NCBI GenBank assembly: GCA_963805705.1
Contig: CAWDVH010000004.1
Span: forward strand, 1,116,001 to 1,180,000
DNA: 64,000 nt
Direction: 5' to 3'
From: CAWDVH01 sp963805705
GTDB lineage: Bacteria > Actinomycetota > Actinomycetes > Streptosporangiales > Streptosporangiaceae
The position numbers and the translations under genes are program-made. Of this stretch, positions 1 to 7,523 are shown in pieces (positions within the stretch are counted from its first letter, which is position 1; every line of letters begins with the position of its first letter). The notes beneath the pieces were generated by a model that ran no database searches, was not told where the DNA came from, and was given only the letters and a program-made list of their open reading frames with translations.

Positions 1-248
1 GCGTTGTCGTTGTTGACGTACTCCATCGTGATGTGGATCTTCGGGTGCAGCCGGGTGAACTCGGCGACCAGGCCCTTCAGCGACTCGTACTCGGCTCCCT
101 GGCTCGGCGGCGGCGGTGGGGTGTAGCCCATCCACAGCACGAGATTCACCACGCCATTGGGCCCGGTGGAGCCGGTGCCGCTACCCGACCCGCACGCGGC
201 CACTACCAGTGCCAGCGCCACGACGGCTGCCAGACCGAACCTTTTCAT
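1..248 (-). CDS. ABC transporter sugar-binding lipoprotein (N-terminal part only)
   Basis: Only the first ~82 residues are in the window; the rest lies beyond base 1. The start ATG is at 246-248. The protein opens with MKRF, a hydrophobic h-region and a lipobox ending VAAC (Cys19), then a Gly/Ser linker, so it is an exported lipoprotein. The mature part (VNLVLWMGYTP, then a segment ending in HPKIHITMEYVNN) is the opening strand pattern of family 1 extracellular solute-binding proteins for sugars. It follows the dehydrogenase/lactonase/RidA/IclR genes in the same direction, so it probably delivers the substrate of that pathway. The permease genes would lie outside the window. The ligand cannot be inferred. 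Confidence 0.8.
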   Translation of the reverse strand, partial: MKRFGLAAVVALALVVAACGSGSGTGSTGPNGVVNLVLWMGYTPPPPPSQGAEYESLKGLVAEFTRLHPKIHITMEYVNNDN

Positions 249-371
249 CTTCGGACCCCTCGCCACGCTCCTGCTCGGCTGCCGCCCGCTGGCTCCGGCG
301 TTCCGGGATACGGATTGCCATTCTGCCGTAGCGGTGGGCCGATTCTCCCCCCGTGCCCGCCGGGCGTCAAG

Positions 372-414
372 GAGCTGAGCCGGCTCGCTTCGCGGCGGCG
401 GGCCGGCTCAGCTC
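372..414 (-). terminator. Terminator-like hairpin at the dehydrogenase stop codon
   Basis: Perfect 13-base inverted repeat GAGCTGAGCCGGC (372-384) and GCCGGCTCAGCTC (402-414) with a 17-base loop. The outer base of the stem falls on the TGA of the upstream dehydrogenase. There is no clear U-tract, so it may be a processing or attenuating structure that separates the enzyme genes from the transporter gene rather than a full terminator. Confidence 0.45.
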
Positions 415-1348
415 AGGGTTGCAGCAGGGCCTTCACCGGATGCAGGCCGCCGTTCATGAGCCGGGTGAAGATCTCGGCGCCCGCCGACAGCGGATAGCTG
501 GAGGTCCAGCTCAGGTCGCGGCCGGCGATCAGGTCCACGGCCTCGCCGAATTCCTCGTCGCTGTAGGCGAAGGAGCCCAGGATCCGCTTCTCGCCGCGGA
601 TCAGCGCCTGCGCGTCGAACCCGGCGGCCGGCTCGGCCAGGCCCAGCCAGACCGCGACGCCACCGGGACGCTGGTGGTCCACCGACTGGGCCCGGGTGGC
701 GGCGGTGCCGACGGCGTCGATGACCACGTCATACTCGCCCTCGAGCACCGGCCCGGTGACGGTGGCGCCGAGGCGGCTGGCCGCGGCCAGCCGCTCCGGC
801 GACAGGTCGGTCACGTCCACCCGCTCGGCTCCGCCCGCCAGCGCCGTGAGCAGGCAGACCAGGCCGATGGCTCCGCAGCCGAGCACCGCCACCCGCGCCC
901 CGGCCGGGCGTCCGGCGATACTCCAGGCGTGCACGGCGTTGGCCGCTGGTTCCACGATGGCCGCCGCGTCGAAGCTCAGCCCGCCGGGCACCGGCCGCAG
1001 CGCCGAGACCGGCACCGCCACCCGCTCGGCGAAGCCGCCAGGGCGGTGGACCCCGATGAGCTGCCGCTGGCGGCACACGTGCCGCAGCCCGCGCTGGCAC
1101 AAGTCACATTCGCCGCAGGACAGGATCGGGTTGATGACCACCGGGTGGCCGTCGTCGCTGACGCCGGCGAACTCGTGGCCCATGATCAGGGGCGGCACCC
1201 GGAAGCCCGGATGGCGGACCCCGTGCAGCTCGCTGCCGCAGATGCCGGCCGAGCGCACGTGGATCAGGACATCGCCGTCGGCCACGACCGGTTCGGCTAC
1301 GTCCTGCATATCGACGGTGCCTGGCCCGGTGAAGACGAGCGCCTTCAT
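413..1348 (-). CDS. Zinc-dependent alcohol dehydrogenase (MDR family, sorbitol/threonine dehydrogenase type)
   Basis: 311-residue medium-chain dehydrogenase. The catalytic zinc site is visible as Cys37 (GICGSE) and His58-Glu59 (GHEF). The structural zinc lobe has four cysteines (Cys78, Cys81, Cys84, Cys92). The NAD-binding fold follows at about 150-250 with a VLGCGAIG glycine motif. It is somewhat shorter than the usual 340-350 residues, mainly in the C-terminal half. It would oxidise a polyol or sugar alcohol to the ketose. It sits between an SMP-30 lactonase gene (75 bases upstream) and the sugar-binding lipoprotein, which supports a role in sugar or sugar-acid catabolism. The exact substrate is not evident. 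Confidence 0.88.
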   Translation of the reverse strand: MKALVFTGPGTVDMQDVAEPVVADGDVLIHVRSAGICGSELHGVRHPGFRVPPLIMGHEFAGVSDDGHPVVINPILSCGECDLCQRGLRHVCRQRQLIGVHRPGGFAERVAVPVSALRPVPGGLSFDAAAIVEPAANAVHAWSIAGRPAGARVAVLGCGAIGLVCLLTALAGGAERVDVTDLSPERLAAASRLGATVTGPVLEGEYDVVIDAVGTAATRAQSVDHQRPGGVAVWLGLAEPAAGFDAQALIRGEKRILGSFAYSDEEFGEAVDLIAGRDLSWTSSYPLSAGAEIFTRLMNGGLHPVKALLQP

Positions 1349-1423
1349 CCCGGGCCGCCGCCCGCGAGTACCCCGGTCATCCGCGGCATTTCCACGACTA
1401 CCTCCGTATCAGCAGGCTGAGAC

Positions 1424-2296
1424 TCAGCCGCGGTAGGGATGAGTGGCCAGACCTGCAACCGGGGCCGGGCAGGTGAACAGCGCCCCGGCCGAGCGGCCCG
1501 GCCCGTCCGCCGTTGTGATGTAGAGCTGATCCAGGCCCGGCCCGCCGAACGCCAGGCTGGTGACGCGAGCCGCGGGCAGCTCCGCGACGCCGGTCCGCCG
1601 GCCATCGGGACTGAAGCGCTGGACCACGCCGCCGCCCCACACCGCGACCCAGACCCCGCCGCGGGCGTCCACGGCCAGGCCGTCCGGCACCACATCGCCC
1701 TCGCCCAGGCCGGCCAGCGGCCGGCGGCCGCTGATCGCTCCGGTCGCCGGGTCATAGTCGAGCACGTCGACCCGGTGAGCCAGGGAGTCGACGTAGTACA
1801 TCAGCCGGTTATCGGGGCTCCAGCCGATCCCGTTGGAGATGCCCACCCCGGTGATGAGCTGGGTGACGCTATGGTCGGGATCCAGCCGGTAGAGCGCACC
1901 CTGGCCCGGCGTCTCATCGGCGGCCATGGTGCCGGCGTAGAGGCGCCCGGCCCGGTCGCACGCGCCGTCGTTCATGTGATTTCCCGGCTTGTCCGGCTCG
2001 GCGGTCGCCAGCGGGGTGATCGCGCCGGTCGCCAGGTCCAGGGTGACGAATCCGTCCCCGGCGCCGACGACCAGGCCGCCCGCGGCCCGCGGGACGACCA
2101 TGCCGACCGGCTGCCCGATGTCCCAGCGGGAGTGCCCGCCGCTGTCGTCCAGGCCGTGCACCAGGCAGGCGGGCGAGTCGACCCAGTACAGGGTGCCGGA
2201 GTCCGGATCCCAGCACGCGCTCTCGCCCAGCTCGGCCGCAGGCAGCGGCATCGGGCTCGGCCGCAGGATCATCTCCCCGGCGGGCTCGGCCGTCAC
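1424..2296 (-). CDS. SMP-30/gluconolactonase/LRE family lactonase
   Basis: 290 residues, a six-bladed beta-propeller lactonase. Family metal-site segments are present in order: GESACWD near residue 20 (Glu), the HMNDGACD segment (Asn), GISNGIGWSPD and VVPDGLAVD (Asp). Enzymes of this family hydrolyse aldonolactones to sugar acids. I chose the GTG start at 2294-2296, which overlaps the TGA of the RidA gene (GTGA). The same frame stays open further upstream, but that part is antisense-like shadow over RidA. The overlap implies translational coupling in an iclR-ridA-lactonase-dehydrogenase operon. Confidence 0.88.
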   Translation of the reverse strand: MTAEPAGEMILRPSPMPLPAAELGESACWDPDSGTLYWVDSPACLVHGLDDSGGHSRWDIGQPVGMVVPRAAGGLVVGAGDGFVTLDLATGAITPLATAEPDKPGNHMNDGACDRAGRLYAGTMAADETPGQGALYRLDPDHSVTQLITGVGISNGIGWSPDNRLMYYVDSLAHRVDVLDYDPATGAISGRRPLAGLGEGDVVPDGLAVDARGGVWVAVWGGGVVQRFSPDGRRTGVAELPAARVTSLAFGGPGLDQLYITTADGPGRSAGALFTCPAPVAGLATHPYRG

Positions 2297-2700
2297 AGCG
2301 TCGGCCCGTCCGCTGCCGGCCCGTCCGCTGCGCTCGCCGGCAGCACGGCCACGCAGTCGATCTCCACCCGGATCCCGGGCAGCGAGGCACCGACGGTGGT
2401 CCTGGCCGGCCGCGGCGGGGGGAACGCATCGGCGAAGACCCGGTTCATCTCGGCGAAGTCGGCCAGGTCGGCCAGGAACACGCCGCACCGCACCACGTCC
2501 GCCAGGCTCGCGCCGGCCTCGGCCAGCACCGCGGCCACGCTGTCCAGAGCCGCCCTGGTCTGCTCGCCGGCGGATTCGCCGACGACCACGCCGTCGCGGA
2601 CCGGGCCCTGGCCCGATACGTAAACGAAGCGTCCCTCCGCGATGACACCGGGGGAGTAGGCGCCGCCAGGCTGGCTGCCGCCGACAGCGCGTTTCGACAT
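2293..2700 (-). CDS. RidA family (YjgF/YER057c/UK114) protein
   Basis: 135 residues, the usual size of the trimeric RidA fold. It has the signature region GRFVYVSGQGP near the start and a GIRVEIDCVAVLP segment containing the conserved C-terminal Arg-x-Glu near residue 120. RidA proteins deaminate reactive enamine/imine intermediates; many catabolic-cluster paralogues have lost or changed this activity. It overlaps the lactonase start by four bases and lies 117 bases after the iclR gene, so it is probably co-transcribed and clears reactive intermediates of the pathway. Confidence 0.88.
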   Translation of the reverse strand: MSKRAVGGSQPGGAYSPGVIAEGRFVYVSGQGPVRDGVVVGESAGEQTRAALDSVAAVLAEAGASLADVVRCGVFLADLADFAEMNRVFADAFPPPRPARTTVGASLPGIRVEIDCVAVLPASAADGPAADGPTL

Positions 2701-2735
2701 CGATGATCACCTCGCTGCTGAGCGTTCCGTGTGCC

Positions 2736-2748
2736 GGAATGTCATTCC
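2736..2748. promoter_or_regulatory. Palindrome GGAAT-N3-ATTCC, likely IclR-family operator
   Basis: Perfect inverted repeat GGAATGTCATTCC in the iclR-ridA gap, 36 bases upstream of the ridA start. It resembles the classical IclR consensus (GGAAATnATTTCC). The position fits control of the ridA-lactonase-dehydrogenase operon by the adjacent IclR protein. The assignment is inferred from motif and position only. Confidence 0.5.
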
Positions 2749-2817
2749 TTCACCGGGACGATCTCAGCCCGGCGGCGTGCCTGTCAATGCTCGCGGCCGG
2801 GACTCGCAGGGCTGCTG

Positions 2818-3636
2818 TCAGGTGCCGCGCGCGGCTGACCAGTCGGCGACGGTGTGCCGCAGGATGTCACCCAGCTCGGCGAGGCGGCCAGGCTCGGCCC
2901 GGGCGCCGAGCATGGTCACGCTGACCGCGGTGGCCGGGACAGGGCGCCCGAGGAAGATCGGCACGGCGGCACAGCGCACGCCGATCTCGTTCTCCTCCAT
3001 GTCCAGCGCGAAACCGCGCTCGCGCACCTCGGCGAGCTGCTCGGCCAGCTTCGCGGCCGAGATGACGGTGCGCGGGGTGGCCGCTTTCAGCGGCGCCCAC
3101 CGGGCCGCCCATTCCCGCACGGCCCCGTCGGTCGGGTACGTCCAGGCGAGCAGAGCCTTGCCGACGCCGGTGGAATGCGCCGGGTTGCGGCCCCCGATCA
3201 CCGAGGACATCTTGATCGAGTGCATGGCCTCGACCTTGTCCTGGTACACCACCTCGGCGCCGTCGAGCACCGCCATGTGCGTGGTCTCGTTCAGCTCCCC
3301 GGTCAGCCTGGCCAGCAGGGGGTGGATGAGCGCTCGCAGATCGAGCACGTCGTAGAAGCGAAACGCCGTGGCCAGCAGTTCCGTGCCCAGGAAGTAGGAG
3401 CCGCCGTGCTCGGGCTGGGCGATGAACCCGCGGTACTTCAGCGCGGCCAGGATGCGGTGCAGCGAGCTCTTGGGCACATCCAGCTGGCCGGACAGCTCGT
3501 CCAGTGACAGGCCGCGCGGGGCACTGCCGACCACGGCCAGGATCCGCAGCGCGCGGTCCACGCTCGCCACCGGCGACTCGCCCCTGGCCCCCGCCACGGG
3601 CGACTCGTCCTTGCTCACGGCGCTCCGTTCCCGCAC
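2818..3636 (-). CDS. IclR family transcriptional regulator
   Basis: 272 residues. A winged helix at about 23-85 (VDRALRILAVV, LSLDELSGQLDVPKSSLHRIL) is followed by the IclR effector domain (THMAVLDGAEVVYQDKV; the HSTGVGKALLA segment around 155; the MEENEIGVRCAAVPIF segment typical of the ligand pocket). It is divergent from an SDR dehydrogenase and is the first gene of a minus-strand catabolic operon, so it is probably the local repressor/activator. Two palindromes with GGAAT/ATTCC half-sites flank the gene. Confidence 0.93.
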   Translation of the reverse strand: MRERSAVSKDESPVAGARGESPVASVDRALRILAVVGSAPRGLSLDELSGQLDVPKSSLHRILAALKYRGFIAQPEHGGSYFLGTELLATAFRFYDVLDLRALIHPLLARLTGELNETTHMAVLDGAEVVYQDKVEAMHSIKMSSVIGGRNPAHSTGVGKALLAWTYPTDGAVREWAARWAPLKAATPRTVISAAKLAEQLAEVRERGFALDMEENEIGVRCAAVPIFLGRPVPATAVSVTMLGARAEPGRLAELGDILRHTVADWSAARGT

Positions 3637-3653
3637 AAGTCCCCACGAACTCC

Positions 3654-3670
3654 ATTCCGCTGGACGGAAT
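3654..3670. promoter_or_regulatory. Palindrome ATTCCG-N5-CGGAAT in the iclR/SDR divergent promoter
   Basis: Six-base arms ATTCCG (3654-3659) and CGGAAT (3665-3670), 18 bases upstream of the iclR start and 119 bases upstream of the SDR start. The half-sites match those of the 2736-2748 palindrome, in the opposite relative orientation. It is well placed for IclR autoregulation and control of the divergent dehydrogenase. Confidence 0.5.
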
Positions 3671-3788
3671 CCTAGACCAGATGACGGATCGTCGCTAGTT
3701 TGTCCGCAGGCAGCGCCGCGGCGCGCGGCGGCCGGGCCGGTGCCGTGGTGTGCGGCACGGCCAGGCCAGGTCAGGGGCGGGAGCAGGG

Positions 3789-4556
3789 ATGCGCGGACTA
3801 TCCGGACGGCGGGTTCTGATCAGCGGTGGCAGCAGCGGGATCGGGCTGGCGACCGCGCAGCGGTTCCTGGAAGAGGGCTCCGCGGTCTTCATCGCCGGGC
3901 TGGAGCCGGACGAGGTGAGCCAGGCCATGGCGGGCCTGCAGCAGTACGGGAAAGTGGCCGGGCTGGCCGGCGATGTCAGCCAGGAGACCGACGTCGAGCG
4001 GCTGGTCGAGGCGGCGCTCGGGGAGCTGGGCGGCATCGATGTCCTGATCAACAACGCCGGTACGGCCCGCCGCGATGCGTTCCTGGCCATCACCGCCCAG
4101 AGCTGGGATCACATCCTGGCGGTCAACCTGCGGGGCATGTTCCTGCTCGCGCAGGCGGTCAGCAGGCTGATGGTGCAGCAGGGCTCCGGCGGGTCAATCA
4201 TCAACATGTCCTCGACCAACGGGATCGCCGGCGAGCGGGACTACGCCCATTACAACGCCTCCAAGGGCGGCGTGCTGCTGCTGACCAAGACGATGGCCGT
4301 GGAGCTGGGCAAGCACGGGATCCGGGTGAACGCCCTGTGCCCCGGGTACATCAAGACGCCGCTGAACGCGGCGATCGCGGCCGGGATCGGCGGCGACGAC
4401 TTCGATGCGGCCTACGCCCGGCGCCGGATCCCGCTGCGGCGGGTGGGACTCGCGCGGGAGGTGGCCGCCGCCTACGCCTTCCTGGCCTCCGATGACGCCT
4501 CGTTCATCCACGGCACCGGCCTGGTGATCGACGGCGGCCAGCTCGCGGTGATGTGA
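3789..4556 (+). CDS. SDR family NAD(P)-dependent oxidoreductase
   Basis: 255 residues, a classical short-chain dehydrogenase: cofactor motif GGSSGIG near residue 13, NNAG near 88, catalytic Ser142 and the YxxxK pair Tyr155/Lys159 (YNASK), and a C-terminal IDGG segment. The start ATG at 3789 follows GGGAGCAGGG; an upstream in-frame ATG at 3750 adds residues that do not belong to the fold. It is divergent from the iclR gene and probably catalyses one dehydrogenation of the sugar/polyol pathway. The substrate is unknown. Confidence 0.92.
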   Translation: MRGLSGRRVLISGGSSGIGLATAQRFLEEGSAVFIAGLEPDEVSQAMAGLQQYGKVAGLAGDVSQETDVERLVEAALGELGGIDVLINNAGTARRDAFLAITAQSWDHILAVNLRGMFLLAQAVSRLMVQQGSGGSIINMSSTNGIAGERDYAHYNASKGGVLLLTKTMAVELGKHGIRVNALCPGYIKTPLNAAIAAGIGGDDFDAAYARRRIPLRRVGLAREVAAAYAFLASDDASFIHGTGLVIDGGQLAVM

Positions 4557-4592
4557 GCCGCGCTCCGGGGCCGTCGCCAGCTCCGGGCCGCG

Positions 4593-5942
4593 TCAGAAGA
4601 ACGTGTGGATGGCGTCCACCACCCGGTAGTCGTCGTCCGCTACCGGGATCACCCGCCACTTGTCGAAGGTGGTGCACGGGTGCGAGATACCCAGGCCGAC
4701 CAGGTCACCAGGGGCCAGGTCGCTGGACGCCGGCACGCTCAGGTACGCGTGCTGGTCGTCCAGCTTGCTGACCGACATGCCCGTCGCCGGGAACATCTGC
4801 CCGCTGGCCGTGCGGAACTGCAGCGGAACCGGCATCCCCTGGTCAAACGAGACATCCCGCCGCCCCGCGCCCAGCATCGCCAGCTCCGGCTCCGGCCGGG
4901 AGAGCACCCCCGCCCACACTTCGAGCGCCGCAGTCAGCGGCGGGCCCGCGCGGCCGCCCTGCCCGGCCGGGGCCAGGTCCGCGTAGTAGCCGTGGTCGTG
5001 GGTGACATAGGCGCCGCTGCGCAGGACCACCGTCGGCGTCGGCCGCCCCGGCCGGGCGGCGGTGAGCTCGCTCACCACCAGGTCAAAGAACGCGCTGCCG
5101 CCCGCGCTGACAATCTGGCCGCCCGGCACGGGGCCGCCCCGCACGGGGCCGCCGGGCGCCGGACCGGTTTCGGCCAGCAGATCGCCGAGCGTGCGCAGCT
5201 CACCGCAGAACCGGGTGACGGCGCCCAGGGCGGCGGGGGTGCCGTCATGACCGAGGGCGCCCTCGAACCCCGCGGCGCCGGCCAGCCGCAGCGACCGGCT
5301 GGCCGCGACCGCCTGGCCGACGGCGAGGGCCTCGCCGATGCTGCGGCAGCCGGCCCGCCCGCCGGCATGACCGAGCTCCACCAGCACCGGCAGGGGCCGC
5401 GGCCGCCGCGCGCGCGTGCCGCCCGCGGCCGGCAGTTCCTCGTCCAGGAGCGCCACCCCGGCGATGCTGTCCACGTAGGCGAAGCACTCGAAGCCGGGGT
5501 CGGCGGCCCGCTCGCCCGCCAGCCACCGGATCCCGGCCCGGTCGGTGAGCTCGTTAGCCAGCAGTACCCGCGGCACGCCGAACGCCCGGTACACCTGGAC
5601 CTGCGCGATCGTCGCGGCGCTCACGCCCCAGGCGCCCGCGGCGAGCTGGCGGGCGATGAGCGCAGGCGCCATCGTCGTCTTGCCGTGCGGCGCCAGCTCG
5701 ACGCCTGCCGCGGCGCAGTAGGCCGCCATCTGCTCGATGTTGTGTCGCACGGCGCTCTCGCGCAGCACGGCCAGCGGCATGGTGAAGTCCGGGCCGAACA
5801 GGCTGCGCCGGGCCGCCGCCAGGCTGGCCGCCGTCACCAGCCCGCCCGCCGCCAGGCACCCGAACCCCTTGTCGGTAGCCAGGATCGGCCGCTGGCCCAG
5901 GGCCTCGATCGCCGAGCCCAGCCGGGCCGGAACGCTGGTCAC
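4593..5942 (-). CDS. D-serine dehydratase / D-threonine aldolase family PLP enzyme
   Basis: 449 residues. The alanine-racemase-like barrel carries the PLP lysine in PHGKTTM (Lys88). The C-terminal DSD1-type domain has HPCTTFDKW, whose His421 and Cys423 correspond to the zinc ligands of eukaryotic-type D-serine dehydratase. Members cleave or deaminate beta-hydroxy D-amino acids. The GTG start at 5942 overlaps the TGA of the aminotransferase gene, so the two are translationally coupled. The first ~50 residues are an extension typical of the bacterial amino-acid deaminase branch. Substrate choice between D-serine and D-threonine is open. Confidence 0.85.
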   Translation of the reverse strand: MTSVPARLGSAIEALGQRPILATDKGFGCLAAGGLVTAASLAAARRSLFGPDFTMPLAVLRESAVRHNIEQMAAYCAAAGVELAPHGKTTMAPALIARQLAAGAWGVSAATIAQVQVYRAFGVPRVLLANELTDRAGIRWLAGERAADPGFECFAYVDSIAGVALLDEELPAAGGTRARRPRPLPVLVELGHAGGRAGCRSIGEALAVGQAVAASRSLRLAGAAGFEGALGHDGTPAALGAVTRFCGELRTLGDLLAETGPAPGGPVRGGPVPGGQIVSAGGSAFFDLVVSELTAARPGRPTPTVVLRSGAYVTHDHGYYADLAPAGQGGRAGPPLTAALEVWAGVLSRPEPELAMLGAGRRDVSFDQGMPVPLQFRTASGQMFPATGMSVSKLDDQHAYLSVPASSDLAPGDLVGLGISHPCTTFDKWRVIPVADDDYRVVDAIHTFF

Positions 5943-7294
5943 AGCCCGGCGAACGCTTCTTCCAGGATGGACAGCCCCGCGTCGAGCAGCGGCTCGCCGA
6001 TCACCAGCGGCGGCAGGAAGCGCAGCACGTTGCCGAAGGTCCCGCAGGTCAGCACGATCAGCCCGGCGGCATGGCAGGTCCTGGCCACCTGCGCGGCCGC
6101 GGCGGCGTCCGGCTCGATGGTTCCTGGCCTGACCAGCTCGATGGCGATCATCGCACCGCGGCCGCGGACGTCGCCGATGACCGGATAGGCCTCGGCCAGC
6201 CTGCGCAGCCTGGGCAGCATGAGGTCGCCGATGCGCCGGGCCGCGGCCGGCAGGTCCTCCTTGCCCATGGTCTCGATCGAGCCGAGCGCGGCGGCGCAGG
6301 CGACCGGGTTGCCGCCGAAGGTGCCGCCCAGGCCGCCAGGGTGCACGGCGTCCATGATCTCGGTGCGCCCGGTCACCCCGGCCAGCGGCAGCCCGCCGGC
6401 GATGCCCTTGGCCGTGGTGATCAGGTCAGGCACGACGCCTTCGTGATCGCACGCGAACCAGTCCCCGGTCCGGCAGAACCCCGACTGGATCTCGTCGGCG
6501 ACCAGCACGATGCCGTTGGCCCGGCAGAACGTGGCCAGGCCGGTCAGGAACCCGTCGGGCGGCACGATGAACCCGCCCTCGCCCTGGATCGGCTCGATGA
6601 CCACGGCCGCGACGTTCTGCTCGCCGACCTGAGTGTGGATCAGGCCCATGATCACATCCAGCGCCTCCGCCGCGCACTGCACGGGACCGCCCGGCCAGCG
6701 GAACGGGTAGGCCATCGGAACCCGGTAGATGTCGGAGGCGAACGGCCCGAAGCCGTCCTTGTAGGGCATGTTCTTGGCCGTCATCGCCATGGTCAGGTTG
6801 GTCCGGCCGTGGTAGGCGTGGTCGAACACGACGACCGACGACCGGCCGGTCGCGTGCCGCGCGATCTTGACAGCGTTCTCGACCGCCTCAGCGCCGGAGT
6901 TGAACAGGGCCGAGCGCTTATCGTGATCGCCGGGGGTGATGCGCGCCAGCTCCTCGCAGACCGCGACGTACCCCTCGTACGGCGCGACCATGAAGCAGGT
7001 GTGGGTGAACCTGGCCACCTGCTCGGTGACCCGCTGGACGACAAGCTCGGCGCTGTTGCCGACCGAGGTCACCGCGATCCCGGAGCCGAAGTCGATCAGC
7101 GAGTTGCCGTCCGCGTCGATGACCACGCCGCCGCCGGCCGCGGTCACGAACACCGGCAGCACGTGGCTGATCCCCCGGGCGACGCTGCGCTCCCGTCGCT
7201 CGAGCAGCTCTCGCGAGATGGGTCCGGGGATCTCGGTGACCAGCCGGCGCTCCTGGGCCAGCGCGGGACCGCCGGCGGAAGTATTCATGCTCAT
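5939..7294 (-). CDS. gabT: Class III aminotransferase, 4-aminobutyrate-2-oxoglutarate transaminase type
   Basis: 451 residues, full length for GabT. Visible: NSGAEAVENAVK substrate/PLP region, the DHAYHGRT segment, EPIQGEGG, ADEIQSGFCRTG (Asp267 binding the PLP nitrogen) and TTAKGIAGGLP with the Schiff-base Lys296. It transfers the amino group of GABA or a similar omega-amino acid to 2-oxoglutarate. I used the ATG at 7292-7294; a second ATG lies two codons later. It is first in a two-gene operon with the D-amino-acid PLP enzyme. No succinate-semialdehyde dehydrogenase is adjacent, so a role outside GABA use is possible. Confidence 0.85.
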   Translation of the reverse strand: MSMNTSAGGPALAQERRLVTEIPGPISRELLERRERSVARGISHVLPVFVTAAGGGVVIDADGNSLIDFGSGIAVTSVGNSAELVVQRVTEQVARFTHTCFMVAPYEGYVAVCEELARITPGDHDKRSALFNSGAEAVENAVKIARHATGRSSVVVFDHAYHGRTNLTMAMTAKNMPYKDGFGPFASDIYRVPMAYPFRWPGGPVQCAAEALDVIMGLIHTQVGEQNVAAVVIEPIQGEGGFIVPPDGFLTGLATFCRANGIVLVADEIQSGFCRTGDWFACDHEGVVPDLITTAKGIAGGLPLAGVTGRTEIMDAVHPGGLGGTFGGNPVACAAALGSIETMGKEDLPAAARRIGDLMLPRLRRLAEAYPVIGDVRGRGAMIAIELVRPGTIEPDAAAAAQVARTCHAAGLIVLTCGTFGNVLRFLPPLVIGEPLLDAGLSILEEAFAGL

Positions 7295-7307
7295 ACCCGT
7301 GACAATA

Positions 7308-7319
7308 GACCGCCCGGTC
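7308..7319. promoter_or_regulatory. Palindrome GACCG-N2-CGGTC between gabT and pobA
   Basis: Short inverted repeat GACCGCCCGGTC, 14 bases upstream of the gabT start in the 229-base divergent region. GACCG/CGGTC half-sites with a two-base gap are common among TetR-family operators. No TetR gene is adjacent, so the factor is unknown. The rest of this intergenic region shows nothing else I can support. Confidence 0.3.
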
Positions 7320-7523
7320 AGTGACGCATGAGAAAGATGGGGCCCGGCTGGCGGCCGGGCGACCCCGGCCGGCCCGACCCCGGCCGGGATGGCCGGACGG
7401 AGCCTACCTAGACTCGCGCCCAGGACGGCTCGCGATGCGCACTTGCGTTCGGAGCGCGGCCGGATGATCCTCGATCGGCCGCGGCGCGGCAGGGCCGCCG
7501 CGGCCAGGCGGAAGGAGTCACGG

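Noticed and set aside
353..1420. 355-codon open frame on the plus strand opposite the zinc dehydrogenase
   Set aside because: Antisense of a conserved enzyme with intact zinc ligands; translation is not protein-like.
7295..7523. tRNA or riboswitch in the gabT-pobA divergent gap
   Set aside because: No cloverleaf or known aptamer pattern is apparent by eye; only a short palindrome is supportable.
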